From Gammaproteobacteria bacterium (GTDB taxonomy: Bacteria; Pseudomonadota; Gammaproteobacteria; Xanthomonadales; SZUA-36), in contig JAJFLB010000018.1 in assembly GCA_021772915.1 (NCBI GenBank), positions 62,001-126,000 of the forward strand: 64,000 nt of DNA. The letters are read 5' to 3'. The translations under genes were made by a program, and so were the position numbers. The notes under the pieces are model-generated. The model saw nothing but the letters and a program-made list of their open reading frames with translations. It made no database searches and was not told the DNA's origin. This document shows, piece by piece, positions 1 through 8,364 of this stretch (position 1 is the stretch's first letter; each line of letters starts with the position of its first letter).

Positions 1-233
1 GCTGCAAACTTGCCCGCGTCCGGCAGTGGGTGACGACCACTCACATCAGTTACCGGTCCGGCAAGATCATTATCAAGATGCGCATACACTGCACCGGGAA
101 TATGTGACTCGAGGTACGCTTCAAACCCGGCACCGGGGTCCGTCAGGCTAAAACGACAATCAAATATGCAACAACCCTCTTCCTTATGGATTGCGTGCAA
201 CTGTGTCGCAGACAGGAGTGAACGTTTGGTCAT
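1..233 (-). CDS. Sulfurtransferase (rhodanese family), N-terminal part
   Basis: Translating the minus strand from the ATG at 233-231 gives about 77 residues starting MTKRSLLSATQLHAI, with IFDCRFSLTDPGAGF and then a segment reading SHIPGAVYAHLDNDLAGP. This is the N-terminal rhodanese module of thiosulfate/3-mercaptopyruvate sulfurtransferases (an aspartate-led strand followed by HIPGA.. and a substrate-domain DL.GP motif). Such enzymes move sulfane sulfur from mercaptopyruvate or thiosulfate to a thiol or cyanide acceptor. The catalytic cysteine sits in the C-terminal module, which is cut off by the window edge, so the exact substrate cannot be read. The start is 18 bases after the Nudix gene's stop, so the two are probably cotranscribed. 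Confidence 0.8.
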   Translation of the reverse strand, partial: MTKRSLLSATQLHAIHKEEGCCIFDCRFSLTDPGAGFEAYLESHIPGAVYAHLDNDLAGPVTDVSGRHPLPDAGKFA

Positions 234-251
234 GAGACACTCACGGGAAGG

Positions 252-860
252 TCAGGACGAACTTGCCATGCGCTTACCCAGGTTGAGCAAAATAGCTGCC
301 GTAATTCCCCAGATTTTGTGCCCTTGCCAGTGTAATGATGATATGACGCGAGGCTGATTGCCGTAGCTTATCTTTTCCCGCGTATATTCATCCAGGTTTG
401 TGGCCAGCCTGAGTGGTACAGTAAATACCTCGGATACTTCCCGTTGGTCTGGCTGACCTATAAACGGCGGTTTAACCAGACCGACAACGGGTAATACACG
501 AAAATCAGAAATCGTATCAAGACGATCCAGGAATCCTATTGGTGAAACCTGGGCATGTTCCAGACCAATTTCCTCCTCTGCCTCCCGCAAGGCGGTAGAA
601 ATCGCAGATTGATCACCCTGTTCAACCGAACCACCCGGAAAACTGACCTGACCAGGATGCTGAGCCAGCGTATCGGAACGAACCGTTAAAATTACTTCAG
701 GGTCAGGTCTGTCCAGAATGGGGACCAGTACTGCAGCGGTACGCTTTGGTCGCGATGAAAGCCCATCGGACTGACGCAGCACCCTGATATCCAGACCTGC
801 CACCCCTTGATCAAAGGGTGAAACGGCACGCAAAATCTCAGAGTGTAAATCGGACGGCAC
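252..860 (-). CDS. Nudix hydrolase, coenzyme A pyrophosphatase type
   Basis: The protein has the extended motif of the CoA-specific Nudix group (NUDT7/NUDT8, YeaB): LTVRS..L..HPGQVSFPGG at about residues 58-77, followed by the Nudix box helix REAEEEIGL at about 92-100, whose glutamates bind the catalytic metal. Members cleave CoA or its oxidised or acyl forms to phosphopantetheine and 3',5'-ADP. I place the start at a GTG at 860-858, because AAAGGAG lies 5 bases before it (872-866); an ATG at 917 in the same frame would add 19 residues without family likeness and has no ribosome site. It precedes the sulfurtransferase gene on the same strand. Confidence 0.85.
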   Translation of the reverse strand: MPSDLHSEILRAVSPFDQGVAGLDIRVLRQSDGLSSRPKRTAAVLVPILDRPDPEVILTVRSDTLAQHPGQVSFPGGSVEQGDQSAISTALREAEEEIGLEHAQVSPIGFLDRLDTISDFRVLPVVGLVKPPFIGQPDQREVSEVFTVPLRLATNLDEYTREKISYGNQPRVISSLHWQGHKIWGITAAILLNLGKRMASSS

Positions 861-923
861 CAGTACTCCTTTCGTGTGATAACTACGAACCCGGAGATTA
901 TCACATTGATGGAACACCGAGCA

Positions 924-951
924 GAGACCGGACAGAGCACTGTCCGGTCTC
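924..951 (-). terminator. Perfect 12-bp hairpin after the FKBP gene
   Basis: Two arms, GAGACCGGACAG at 924-935 and its exact complement at 940-951, are separated by four bases (AGCA). The hairpin starts 8 bases beyond the FKBP stop and lies before the Nudix start. There is no long T run, so it may act as a partial terminator or an mRNA-stabilising 3' stem rather than a full intrinsic terminator. Confidence 0.55.
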
Positions 952-958
952 CGTTGTT

Positions 959-1639
959 CTACTGGAGAACTTCAATCAGTTTGATGTCAAACATCAAGGC
1001 TTCATTCGGACCTACCGGTGGGTTACCACGAGCACCAAACGCCAACTCGGGCGGTACGAAGATTTGCCAGGTCGAACCCTGCTTCATCAGTGGCAGCACT
1101 TCCTGCCAACCCTTCAGAACTGCATTGACAACAAACTCCTCAGGGGTACCCCGGGCGAAAGAACTGTCAAATTCATGTCCATCCAGTTTTGAACCACGAT
1201 AGTGAACACTTACAGTGCTTTCCATACCCGGTCGCGGACCGTCCCCTTCCTCAATAATACGGTATTGAACACCGCTCTCAAGCTCCACAATACCGGTCTT
1301 CGAGGTGTTTGCCTGCAAAAAGGCATCACTCTTTGCCTGATTTTCTTCAGACAGCTTAGTGAATTGCTCAATCTGCTCGGCGCGGACTTTTTCCTGCAAG
1401 GCCGTCAACACGGCCTGCATTTCGCTGGCAGCAACCTTGGGCTCCTTATCAGCCACAACATCACGTATCGCGGCAATAATAGATTCCACGTCGAACTCGG
1501 TGTTACGCCGCCTGATGTCGGCACCAATGTCCCAGCCGACAGCATAGCTGAGCTTGCCTTTGTCTGATGTCACATCCTGAGCCATTGTGTAGCCTGAGCT
1601 CAGCATGAATAAAATTGTTAACGCGAGTCTGGATCGCAT
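959..1639 (-). CDS. FKBP-type peptidyl-prolyl isomerase, periplasmic (FkpA/Mip-like)
   Basis: About 226 residues. The start at ATG 1639 is chosen because GGAGG lies 7 bases before it and the product then opens with a signal peptide (MRSRLALTILFMLSSGYTMAQ, cleavage after A-Q likely). Residues about 20-110 are the helical dimerisation domain of Mip/FkpA proteins (KLSYAVGWDIGADIRRR, later a long helix). The FKBP fold follows: VSVHYRGS.LDG..FDSSFARG, GWQEVLPLMKQGSTWQIFVPPELAFG, and the terminal FDIKLIEV. It should speed proline isomerisation of envelope proteins. A hairpin follows the stop. The divergent neighbour is the envelope-stress operon pspABC. Confidence 0.92.
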   Translation of the reverse strand: MRSRLALTILFMLSSGYTMAQDVTSDKGKLSYAVGWDIGADIRRRNTEFDVESIIAAIRDVVADKEPKVAASEMQAVLTALQEKVRAEQIEQFTKLSEENQAKSDAFLQANTSKTGIVELESGVQYRIIEEGDGPRPGMESTVSVHYRGSKLDGHEFDSSFARGTPEEFVVNAVLKGWQEVLPLMKQGSTWQIFVPPELAFGARGNPPVGPNEALMFDIKLIEVLQ

Positions 1640-1859
1640 CGGGTTTTCCTCCAGCGGTTTTCTGTTCGCCGGCCCACTGCCGGTCAATAAAGGGGGGCTA
1701 TTCTACATGAGCATGCCAAGATATGTCATGCAAAAATAGCAAAGCCAGCGGAATAGACTGTACAGAAACTTTCAAGTTCAACCAACCCTTGGTGAATTTC
1801 ACCAAGTTTCTGCTTTCATTGATTGGCCAGCTCCAGATCTCGTGTTTTATTACGTTTTA

Positions 1860-1872
1860 TATCAATATGTTA
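1860..1872 (+). promoter_or_regulatory. IHF-binding site upstream of pspA
   Basis: TATCAATATGTTA matches the IHF consensus WATCAANNNNTTR at every position. It lies about 48 bases before the start point expected from the sigma-54 promoter at 1889-1904, where a bend would bring an upstream-bound activator to the polymerase, as known for pspA of Escherichia coli. Confidence 0.6.
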
Positions 1873-1888
1873 CAGACAGTCAAAATAG

Positions 1889-1904
1889 TGGCACGAAGCA
1901 TGCA
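1889..1904 (+). promoter_or_regulatory. Sigma-54 promoter of pspABC
   Basis: TGGCACGAAGCATGCA carries the GG (-24) and GC (-12) pairs 10 bases apart, as in the consensus TGGCACGNNNNTTGCW with one mismatch in the -12 box. Transcription would start near 1914, 29 bases before the pspA ATG. Sigma-54 itself (rpoN) is encoded at 44311-45762. Known psp operons are driven by sigma-54 with the activator PspF; no pspF is in the window. Confidence 0.75.
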
Positions 1905-1942
1905 TTATAGCTGGTACAAAACTGAATGCAGGAGCAAACTCC

Positions 1943-2644
1943 ATGAGTATTTTTTCCAGACTCACCGACATTATCAACGCCAATATCAATTCCCTGTTGG
2001 AAAAAGCTGAAGATCCGGAGAAAATTATCCGTCTGATGGTCCAGGAAATGGAAGATACCCTGGTGGAGATTCGCTCTGCTGCTGCCAAGTGCATTGCTGA
2101 CCGGAAAGAACAGCGACGCTATGCAGATTTCCTTGAACGCGAGCAGCAGGAATGGGGAAAGAGGGCCGAATTGGCGGTTCGCCAGGGCCGGGAAGACCTG
2201 GCGCGCGCAGCACTGGCCGAAAAACAAGCGCTGGCTGATGAATCTGACAAGACCGAGCACGAAACGAAATTACTCGATCAACAGCTTGAAAAATTCAATT
2301 CGGACATTACCCAGTTACAGGGCAAGCTGAGCGATGCAAAAGCACGCCAACGCAGTATCGTCATACGTCATAAGACTGCGTCGTCACAATTGGCCGCCCG
2401 CAAACACATTCATGATGACAAGATTGATGAGATGCTGTTCAGGTTCGAAACCGCTGAGCGGCGTATAGACCGTGCTGAAGCAGAGGGCGAGGCACTGGAC
2501 ATGGGCAGACGTAAAGGTCTGGCAGATGAAATCGCCGGACTTGAAGACGATGAACGCGTGGAAGACGCACTTGAAGCCCTGAAGTCAAAAGTAAATGAAG
2601 TAAATGAAGCTGACCAGGCTGAAAAGGAGAACGATGATGAATGA
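1943..2644 (+). CDS. pspA: Phage shock protein A (PspA/IM30 family)
   Basis: The 233-residue product opens MSIFSRLTDIINANINSLLEKAEDPEKIIRLMVQEMEDTL, the amphipathic helix and first coiled-coil segment of PspA, and continues as a nearly unbroken helical coiled coil, matching the usual length of about 222-235 residues. PspA is a peripheral inner-membrane protein of the ESCRT-III superfamily that coats damaged membrane and, in enterics, restrains PspF. The ribosome site AGGAG is 8 bases before the ATG. It is first in pspABC, behind a sigma-54 promoter with an IHF site. The acidic tail ends NDDE and its stop overlaps the pspB start region. Confidence 0.95.
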   Translation: MSIFSRLTDIINANINSLLEKAEDPEKIIRLMVQEMEDTLVEIRSAAAKCIADRKEQRRYADFLEREQQEWGKRAELAVRQGREDLARAALAEKQALADESDKTEHETKLLDQQLEKFNSDITQLQGKLSDAKARQRSIVIRHKTASSQLAARKHIHDDKIDEMLFRFETAERRIDRAEAEGEALDMGRRKGLADEIAGLEDDERVEDALEALKSKVNEVNEADQAEKENDDE

Positions 2645-2858
2645 TGTCATTCCTGTCTTACTATTAACAGTTTGTGCACCGTTGTGGATCATTTTTCATT
2701 ACATCACCAAGATGAAAACCTCCAAAGGCTTGACTCCTGAAGATGAAAAAATGCTGACGGACGTTTGGGAATCTACCAAGAAAATGGAAGATCGCATTCA
2801 AACGCTGGAGCGTATTTTGGACATTGAATCACCAACCTGGAGACAGCGTCATGAGTGA
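2637..2858 (+). CDS. pspB: Phage shock protein B
   Basis: The 73-residue product has one N-terminal membrane helix (VIPVLLLTVCAPLWIIFHYI) followed by a charged helical part with LTPEDEKMLTDVWESTKKMEDRIQTLERIL, the leucine-zipper-like signature of PspB. PspB sits in the inner membrane and, with PspC, relays membrane stress to PspA. Two adjacent ATG codons (2634 and 2637) are possible; AAGGAG at 2624-2629 gives better spacing to the second. It overlaps the end of pspA and the start of pspC, so translation is probably coupled. Confidence 0.9.
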   Translation: MNDVIPVLLLTVCAPLWIIFHYITKMKTSKGLTPEDEKMLTDVWESTKKMEDRIQTLERILDIESPTWRQRHE

Positions 2859-3255
2859 TCTGTATGAGCGCAAAAACCCACATCGTCTCTACCGTGACCG
2901 TGAAAATGGCATTCTTTTGGGTGTCTGTGCGGGTTTGGCAAACTATTTCGGACTTAACCGCAAGGGACTACGTCTTGTAACTGCAGTCAGTACGCTGTTC
3001 TTTTTCCCGTTTATTTTACCGGCATATATTGTTCTGGCGATCATTCTGCCGGTTAAACCTCAAGACCTGTACAAGGATGAGGGCCAGGAAAAATTTTGGC
3101 GGGGAGTGAGCATGGCGCCCTCAGATGTCTTTAGTAATCTCAGCCACCGGTTCCGGGAACTGGATCTGCGCTTGCAAAGCATGGAGGCTTTTGTCACCTC
3201 ACGAGAGTTCGAAATGGACCGCGAACTGGGCCGGAATGCGAAAAAAAGCGACTGA
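2851..3255 (+). CDS. pspC: Phage shock protein C
   Basis: The 134-residue product carries the PspC domain at about residues 10-75: RLYRDRENGILLGVCAGLANYFG, then LRLVTAVSTLFFFPFILPAYIVLAIILP as the membrane segment. The C-terminal part (FRELDLRLQSMEAFVTSREFEMDREL) is helical and conserved in proteobacterial PspC. It is a membrane sensor acting with PspB. The ATG at 2851 is chosen over 2824 because the earlier codon lies inside pspB and adds residues foreign to the family; the 8-base overlap with pspB fits an operon. Confidence 0.9.
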   Translation: MSDLYERKNPHRLYRDRENGILLGVCAGLANYFGLNRKGLRLVTAVSTLFFFPFILPAYIVLAIILPVKPQDLYKDEGQEKFWRGVSMAPSDVFSNLSHRFRELDLRLQSMEAFVTSREFEMDRELGRNAKKSD

Positions 3256-3384
3256 TTGAGATAAAACGAGCATAAATCACGCTGCGTTGTAACGAATTGC
3301 CCATTTGTTGCGTCAACTTAATTGTAGATTAGCGGTCTTTATTACCGAGCACATAGAAAACCGGTCAGACAGCAACAGGATTGC

Positions 3385-3552
3385 ATGAACATGAGTCACT
3401 TTAAAACTAATTCAGATGGAACTCTGGTGGACACCACCCCTTTGTTCGCATCAATCTGGCTGGCCTTATATTATGTCCTGCGCGAGAGCTTCAATGATCG
3501 CAGGATGCCGAATGACGTCCCTAACGGCAAATCATCCGGGAACGAGGGCTAA
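3385..3552 (+). CDS. Possible small membrane protein downstream of pspC
   Basis: A 55-codon frame starts ATG at 3385 with AGGA just upstream and encodes MNMSHFKTNSDGTLVDTTP, then a hydrophobic stretch LFASIWLALYYVL and a polar tail ending SSGNEG. It is the only plausible coding content in the 331 bases between pspC and the DUF1684 gene. It lies on the psp strand about 130 bases after pspC and could be a psp-associated small protein, but I do not recognise it (it does not resemble PspD) and it may be non-coding. Confidence 0.35.
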   Translation: MNMSHFKTNSDGTLVDTTPLFASIWLALYYVLRESFNDRRMPNDVPNGKSSGNEG

Positions 3553-3586
3553 AAACTGGCGCCACCCCACTTGGCTACCGTCTCCC

Positions 3587-4534
3587 CTAACTGGAATCAG
3601 GGTGAAAATCTTTTTCTCCGGCCGTCACCAGCAGGTCCATGCGATTACGCTGCGGTGGTAATGGACAGGTGGAATAAGGATTGAATGCACAAGGCGGGTT
3701 ATAAGCTTTATTAAAATCGACCGTCAACCAACCATTCTTTGGCATACCATCGCTGTACAAAAATCGCCCCGCACCGTAAGTACCACGTCCACTGGTCCGA
3801 TCAGCAAATATAAACCACAGGTTTTCAGACTCTTCATCACCAATTCCCAGCAAGCTGTGGGTTTTACCATCCCGGTTGAACTCAAGTGTACCGTAAGCCG
3901 GTGAATCACTGACCTGGCCCAACACATTAGTAATCTCGATTCTTGACCCCTTTTCAGCAGGCACGAAGTGTCCTTTGACTTTCCACGACTCTTCAATGGA
4001 GTAGTTATCTACACCCCTGAAATCCAATAGTGATTTGGCCTTTGTATCCTTGATTCGCAGCGCGTATGACGCCCTGTAAATCACATGAAAACTTACCGAC
4101 CCACTGGTCACAACAGTCGGTTCACCTTCTGTATCCGGAACCAGTGAGGAAGACGGCACTGACTCCCCATTAATGGTCACTTTGTGCTGATTCGAATTCA
4201 GGAACTTTAACTGTCCGTCTCGTAAAACAACCGTACCCCAGTGGTCAGGTGCACCGGGTATATGAATGTCATTGTCGAGAGCGCTGCCAATTCGGTTCTC
4301 ACCTTGTTTGAGCCATTCAAGCCCGACCAGGGTCAGCCAGCCATCAGCCCGGGATAGCCTGGCATGTCTGCTGGACCGCCAGGCTTCAATCAATGCTTGG
4401 TGGGTTTCTTCGGGTGCAAGAGAAACTGGCTCTGATTCTGGTCCCAGCGGCAAGATAAACATCAACCCGATGAGTATCGTGCCCAACGCTAAAACTGAAA
4501 CCAAGGAGCGAGAAAAACCAAATTGAAAAGACAT
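3587..4534 (-). CDS. DUF1684 family protein with N-terminal signal/anchor
   Basis: The 315-residue product has an N-terminal hydrophobic segment (about residues 8-30, LVSVLALGTILIGLMFILPLG) and the DUF1684 pattern: WR..R...L...DGWLTLVGL.WL..G.N.IGS, GVDNYSIEESWKV, and the conserved end FNKAYNPPCAFNPYSTCPLPP.QN. In related proteins this fold resembles a beta-rich carrier with an FHA-like half; biochemical function is unknown. The ATG shares one base with the manC stop (TAATG), so it is translated from the sugar-nucleotide operon. Whether it has a role in glycan synthesis is not shown by the sequence. Confidence 0.82.
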   Translation of the reverse strand: MSFQFGFSRSLVSVLALGTILIGLMFILPLGPESEPVSLAPEETHQALIEAWRSSRHARLSRADGWLTLVGLEWLKQGENRIGSALDNDIHIPGAPDHWGTVVLRDGQLKFLNSNQHKVTINGESVPSSSLVPDTEGEPTVVTSGSVSFHVIYRASYALRIKDTKAKSLLDFRGVDNYSIEESWKVKGHFVPAEKGSRIEITNVLGQVSDSPAYGTLEFNRDGKTHSLLGIGDEESENLWFIFADRTSGRGTYGAGRFLYSDGMPKNGWLTVDFNKAYNPPCAFNPYSTCPLPPQRNRMDLLVTAGEKDFHPDSS

Positions 4535-5982
4535 TATTCCACTCTCCCATAAATGTCTTCGAGCCGCTCAATATCGTCCTCACCAAAATAATCACCAGTT
4601 TGTACTTCAATAAGATGTACATCCTGATCACCCGGATTCTCAAGACGATGTAAAGTTTCCGTCGGTATGTAGGTGGATTGGTTGGCATTGAGCAAGAATT
4701 CTTCGTCGCCCACCCGCACCTTGGCCGTACCCTGCACCACGGTCCAGTGTTCAGCCCGGCGATGGTGTAGTTGCAGTGACAATACCTGGCCGGGCTTGAC
4801 CGTCAGGCGTTTTACCTTACAGTCTTCAGCATCCTCCAAAATAGTATAACTTCCCCAGGGACGGTGAACAGTTTGGTGAAAATCGACCGCTGCGTGCTTT
4901 AGTTCCGACAGTTGTGTCACAACTTGTTTCACATCCTGCGCATGGTCCTGATCCGCCACCAACAATGCATCACCAGTGTCGACGATAACCAGATTCTCAA
5001 CCCCAACTGCAGCCACCATGCGAGTTTCAGCCTGGACGAAACAGTTCTTGGATTCCACCATGACCGCTTTACCGCGGATGCGGTTACCGCTCTCATCGGA
5101 GGTATACAACTCACTGATTGCTTTCCAGGAACCGATGTCATTCCAGTCAAATTGGCCAATCACCACAGCGGTGTTGTCCGCCCGCTCCATTACCGCATAA
5201 TCCACGGATATCGATGGACATTCGCTGAACAATTCAGCTGGAAGTTCAATCGGTGCCTTTGACTTGTCCGTTGCTTCCCACACCCGCGCTGCGGCACGGT
5301 AGACGTCGGGTGCATAACGACTGAGTGACTCAAGAAAGCTACCCGCCTGAAAACAGAAGATTCCGGAGTTCCAGTAGTATTCCCCCGATTCCACGTATTT
5401 GATGGCGGTGGCCTCATCGGGCTTTTCAACAAATTCAGCAACCCGATATCCACCACTCATGCTCAATGCACTTCCCTGACGAATGTACCCGTAACCGGTT
5501 TCAGCCTGAGTGGGATGGATACCAAACGTAACCAGGTAGCCTTCAGAAGCAAGCTGCCGGGCTTCACTTACAGCGGCTTTGAAGTTCTTCATGTCTTCAA
5601 TCAGGTGATCGGCAGGCATCACCAGAATCGATGCGTCCTCGCCTACATTATCTTTGACACACAGGGCAGCCAGAGCTATTGCAGGTGCCGTGTTGCGACC
5701 CACAGGTTCAAGCAGAAAACGCTCGTGGCTGGTTCCATTTTGCAAACCCGCATAAAGATCACGTGTATAAAAGTAATAATCGCGGCTGGTTATCGTGAGT
5801 ATCGGTGCATTGCCCGCAACGGCCTTGGCCCTAAGCAAAGTTTTCTCGGCCAATGTCTCACCGTCAACCAGCTCCATGAACGGCTTTGGGTGGGCGCGCC
5901 GGGACACCGGCCACAAACGCGTCCCTGCACCACCTGAGAGAATGACAGGAATAAGCGGAGTTTGTGTGTCAGTTTCGTTCAT
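4534..5982 (-). CDS. manC: Mannose-1-phosphate guanylyltransferase / mannose-6-phosphate isomerase
   Basis: The 482-residue bifunctional enzyme makes mannose 6-phosphate from fructose 6-phosphate and GDP-mannose from mannose 1-phosphate. The N-terminal nucleotidyltransferase begins PVILSGGAGTRLWPVSR with the downstream PKPF; FVEKP and YYWNSGIF are the sugar-binding motifs. The C-terminal cupin isomerase (about residues 345-480) shows RPWGSY, QLHHRRAEHWTVV.GTA and YIPTETLHRLENPG, with the metal-binding histidines present. Length matches AlgA/ManC/RfbM. It overlaps rfbD by 4 bases (ATGA) and the DUF1684 gene by one. No phosphomannomutase gene is in the window. Confidence 0.95.
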   Translation of the reverse strand: MNETDTQTPLIPVILSGGAGTRLWPVSRRAHPKPFMELVDGETLAEKTLLRAKAVAGNAPILTITSRDYYFYTRDLYAGLQNGTSHERFLLEPVGRNTAPAIALAALCVKDNVGEDASILVMPADHLIEDMKNFKAAVSEARQLASEGYLVTFGIHPTQAETGYGYIRQGSALSMSGGYRVAEFVEKPDEATAIKYVESGEYYWNSGIFCFQAGSFLESLSRYAPDVYRAAARVWEATDKSKAPIELPAELFSECPSISVDYAVMERADNTAVVIGQFDWNDIGSWKAISELYTSDESGNRIRGKAVMVESKNCFVQAETRMVAAVGVENLVIVDTGDALLVADQDHAQDVKQVVTQLSELKHAAVDFHQTVHRPWGSYTILEDAEDCKVKRLTVKPGQVLSLQLHHRRAEHWTVVQGTAKVRVGDEEFLLNANQSTYIPTETLHRLENPGDQDVHLIEVQTGDYFGEDDIERLEDIYGRVE

Positions 5983-6902
5983 GATCTGTCCTTCTTCACA
6001 AGTTCATCAATAACCACTTGCAGTGACTGGTTAAATGACGCTGGCTTAATCCCAAACCCTGCCCCGATCCTGTGGGTATCCAAAACCGACCAGTTGGGCC
6101 GTTGCGCAGCCTGTGGAAATTCTTCGCTGGGCACAGCTGTCAAATCAGGTCCACTCTCAATCAGGCCTGACTTGACCGCAAAGCCGAATATCAAGCGGGC
6201 GAACTCATACCAACTCAGGGATCGGTCATCACAGTAGTGAAATACACCCTTCAGGTTTGCAAAGTCCCGTTGCTGCCATTTTGCGATTACCTTACAACTT
6301 GCCAACGCGAGGTTACCTGCCCAGGTCGGACAGCCCCGTTGATCGTCTACGATCTTGAGAGCAGGGTTTTTGCGTGCCAAATCCAGCATGCTCAGCACAA
6401 AGTTCTTGCCGTGGGAAGAATACACCCACGAAGTACGTAAAACAGCATGGCTACAACCGCTGGCTTTGATAGCAAGCTCACCGGCGAGCTTGCTTTGTCC
6501 ATAGACACTTTGTGGATCCGGCGCATCCGTTTCTCGGTAGGGTTCAGCAGACTTGCCGTCAAATACATAGTCGGTCGAGTAATGCAAGAGGCGTGCGTCA
6601 TGCTGTTTTGCCCAGCGAGCCATTCTATCAGGCAACTTCGCATTTATTTCAAAAGCAGTCTCAGGCTCGGCCTCAGCCGCATCCACCGCTGTGTAGGCGG
6701 CTGCGTTGACAATTAGGTCCGGGTCGAAATGCCTGAGCAATCCTTCCGTGCTTTCGCCGCTGCTGATATCCATTTCCACCCAGTTCTCACCGGCTGTATT
6801 TGGCGTGATACGATCGGTGACAACCAGCTGACCGCGGGCGCCAAGCAAGGGAATCAATTCACGACCGAGCTGACCGGCGGCCCCTGTCAACAAAATCTTC
6901 AC
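5979..6902 (-). CDS. rfbD: dTDP-4-dehydrorhamnose reductase
   Basis: The 307-residue short-chain reductase performs the last step to dTDP-L-rhamnose, reducing the 4-keto sugar with NAD(P)H. It opens with the nucleotide-binding loop GAAGQLGREL, has STDYVFDG and the catalytic YGQSKLAGE (Tyr-x3-Lys). The segment LRTSWVYS and the C-terminal WSVLDTHRI are typical of RmlD. It follows rfbC directly, with its ATG 1 base after the rfbC stop, and overlaps manC. Confidence 0.95.
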   Translation of the reverse strand: MKILLTGAAGQLGRELIPLLGARGQLVVTDRITPNTAGENWVEMDISSGESTEGLLRHFDPDLIVNAAAYTAVDAAEAEPETAFEINAKLPDRMARWAKQHDARLLHYSTDYVFDGKSAEPYRETDAPDPQSVYGQSKLAGELAIKASGCSHAVLRTSWVYSSHGKNFVLSMLDLARKNPALKIVDDQRGCPTWAGNLALASCKVIAKWQQRDFANLKGVFHYCDDRSLSWYEFARLIFGFAVKSGLIESGPDLTAVPSEEFPQAAQRPNWSVLDTHRIGAGFGIKPASFNQSLQVVIDELVKKDRS

Positions 6903-7457
6903 TCAGGAAATCTCGGGCAAGCGCTCGACCGCCACATCGCGCAACAAGGGTGCCGCACGGTCCCGGGCAGATATGGCTTGGGGCTCACTCGGCCACCTCA
7001 CTCCAATGTCCGGGTCGTTCCAGGCAATAGCAGCATCATATTCATGTGCATATTCGTTGGTACAGAGATAATGAAACAGCGCTGACTCGCTGAGCACTAC
7101 AAAACCGTGGGCAAAACCTTCGGGAATGAATATCTGACGGTGGTTTTCGGCGCTTAGCTCGACGCCCACCCAATGTGCAAACGAGGGTGAACCCGGCCGT
7201 ATATCAACCGCAACATCAAAAATGCAGCCTTCAAACACGGACACCAGCTTGCCTTGCGGTTGTTGAAACTGGTAATGCAAACCACGTAATACCCCTTTGG
7301 CAGAACGGGAAACATTGCACTGAACAAAATTATTGGGTAAGCCATGGCCTGTATAGTTGCTGGCTTTCCAGCTTTCCAGGAAAAAACCCCTCTCATCACC
7401 GTGTACCTGAGGCTCGACGATGATCACGCCATCAAGACCGGTTTCGAGGACCCTCAA
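6903..7457 (-). CDS. rfbC: dTDP-4-dehydrorhamnose 3,5-epimerase
   Basis: The 184-residue cupin-fold epimerase converts dTDP-4-keto-6-deoxyglucose to the rhamno form. Signatures: [13 protein letters not shown] near the N-terminus, [18 protein letters not shown] (catalytic histidine), and [14 protein letters not shown] with the downstream YLCTNEY tyrosine region. Length matches RmlC. Its start overlaps the end of rfbA by 4 bases. Confidence 0.95.
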   Translation of the reverse strand: MRVLETGLDGVIIVEPQVHGDERGFFLESWKASNYTGHGLPNNFVQCNVSRSAKGVLRGLHYQFQQPQGKLVSVFEGCIFDVAVDIRPGSPSFAHWVGVELSAENHRQIFIPEGFAHGFVVLSESALFHYLCTNEYAHEYDAAIAWNDPDIGVRWPSEPQAISARDRAAPLLRDVAVERLPEIS

Positions 7458-8344
7458 CCGTCCGGCCCCCGTTCCAGGACCTGCGCCAGGTACTCACCAT
7501 ATCCACTGCTGCGCAAAGGCTCTGCAAGGGCCAATACCTGTTCATGGTCTATCCAGCCCTGCAGGAATGCAATTTCCTCTGGACACGCCACTTTAAGTCC
7601 CTGTCGTGATTCTATGGTTTCGATAAAACTGGAGGCTTGCTGCAAGGACTCGTGTGTACCTGTATCCAACCATGCATAACCTCTGCCCAGACGTTCCAGG
7701 TGGAGACTTTCATCCTCGAGATAACGGCGATTCAGGTCGGTAATTTCCAACTCACCACGGGCCGAGCATTCCAGCTCACGTGCGAATTGGCTGGCCCGAT
7801 TGTCATAGAAATACAGCCCGGTAACCGCATAGTTTGAACGTGGTTGCCGGGGTTTTTCCTCCAGGTTGAGTACCCGCAGCTTGTCATCAAATTCAACCAC
7901 ACCGTAGCGCTCCGGGTCGTGTACCCAGTAACCAAACACGGTGCTTCCAGCCGATTGCTGTGTACATCGCATGAGTGTTTCTTTTAGTCCGCTGCCGTGA
8001 AAAATATTGTCCCCCAAAATCAGGCAGGAGGGCCCTCCAGCCAGAAATTGTTCAGCGATAATCAGCGCTTGTGCAAGCCCGTCAGGACTTGGTTGTATGG
8101 CAAAAGAAATGTTCAGACCCCACTGATTCCCATCACCCAGCAACTGCTGGAACATGGACTGTTCATGGGGTGTCGTAATAACCAGGATTTCCCGGATTCC
8201 CGCCTGCATTAACGTGGACAGCGGATAGTAGATCATTGGCTTGTCATACACGGGTAGCAACTGTTTGCTGATAACACGCGTTATGGGATATAGGCGGGTA
8301 CCGCTACCACCGGCAAGGATGATGCCCTTTCTTTCGTGTTCCAT
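7454..8344 (-). CDS. rfbA: Glucose-1-phosphate thymidylyltransferase
   Basis: The 296-residue enzyme makes dTDP-glucose from dTTP and glucose 1-phosphate, the entry to the dTDP-sugar pathway. It has [34 protein letters not shown] and ILGDNIFHG, all hallmark RmlA segments, and [21 protein letters not shown]. It is first in the operon rfbA-rfbC-rfbD-manC-DUF1684 and lies 20 bases after ssb on the same strand. The dTDP-glucose 4,6-dehydratase gene (rfbB) that normally completes the set is absent here. Confidence 0.95.
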   Translation of the reverse strand: MEHERKGIILAGGSGTRLYPITRVISKQLLPVYDKPMIYYPLSTLMQAGIREILVITTPHEQSMFQQLLGDGNQWGLNISFAIQPSPDGLAQALIIAEQFLAGGPSCLILGDNIFHGSGLKETLMRCTQQSAGSTVFGYWVHDPERYGVVEFDDKLRVLNLEEKPRQPRSNYAVTGLYFYDNRASQFARELECSARGELEITDLNRRYLEDESLHLERLGRGYAWLDTGTHESLQQASSFIETIESRQGLKVACPEEIAFLQGWIDHEQVLALAEPLRSSGYGEYLAQVLERGPDG

Positions 8345-8364
8345 GGGAAGTGATGCAGGCAGAT

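Noticed and set aside
818-1202. Plus-strand frames over the FKBP/Nudix junction
   Set aside because: They are antisense shadows of the FKBP gene and its hairpin.
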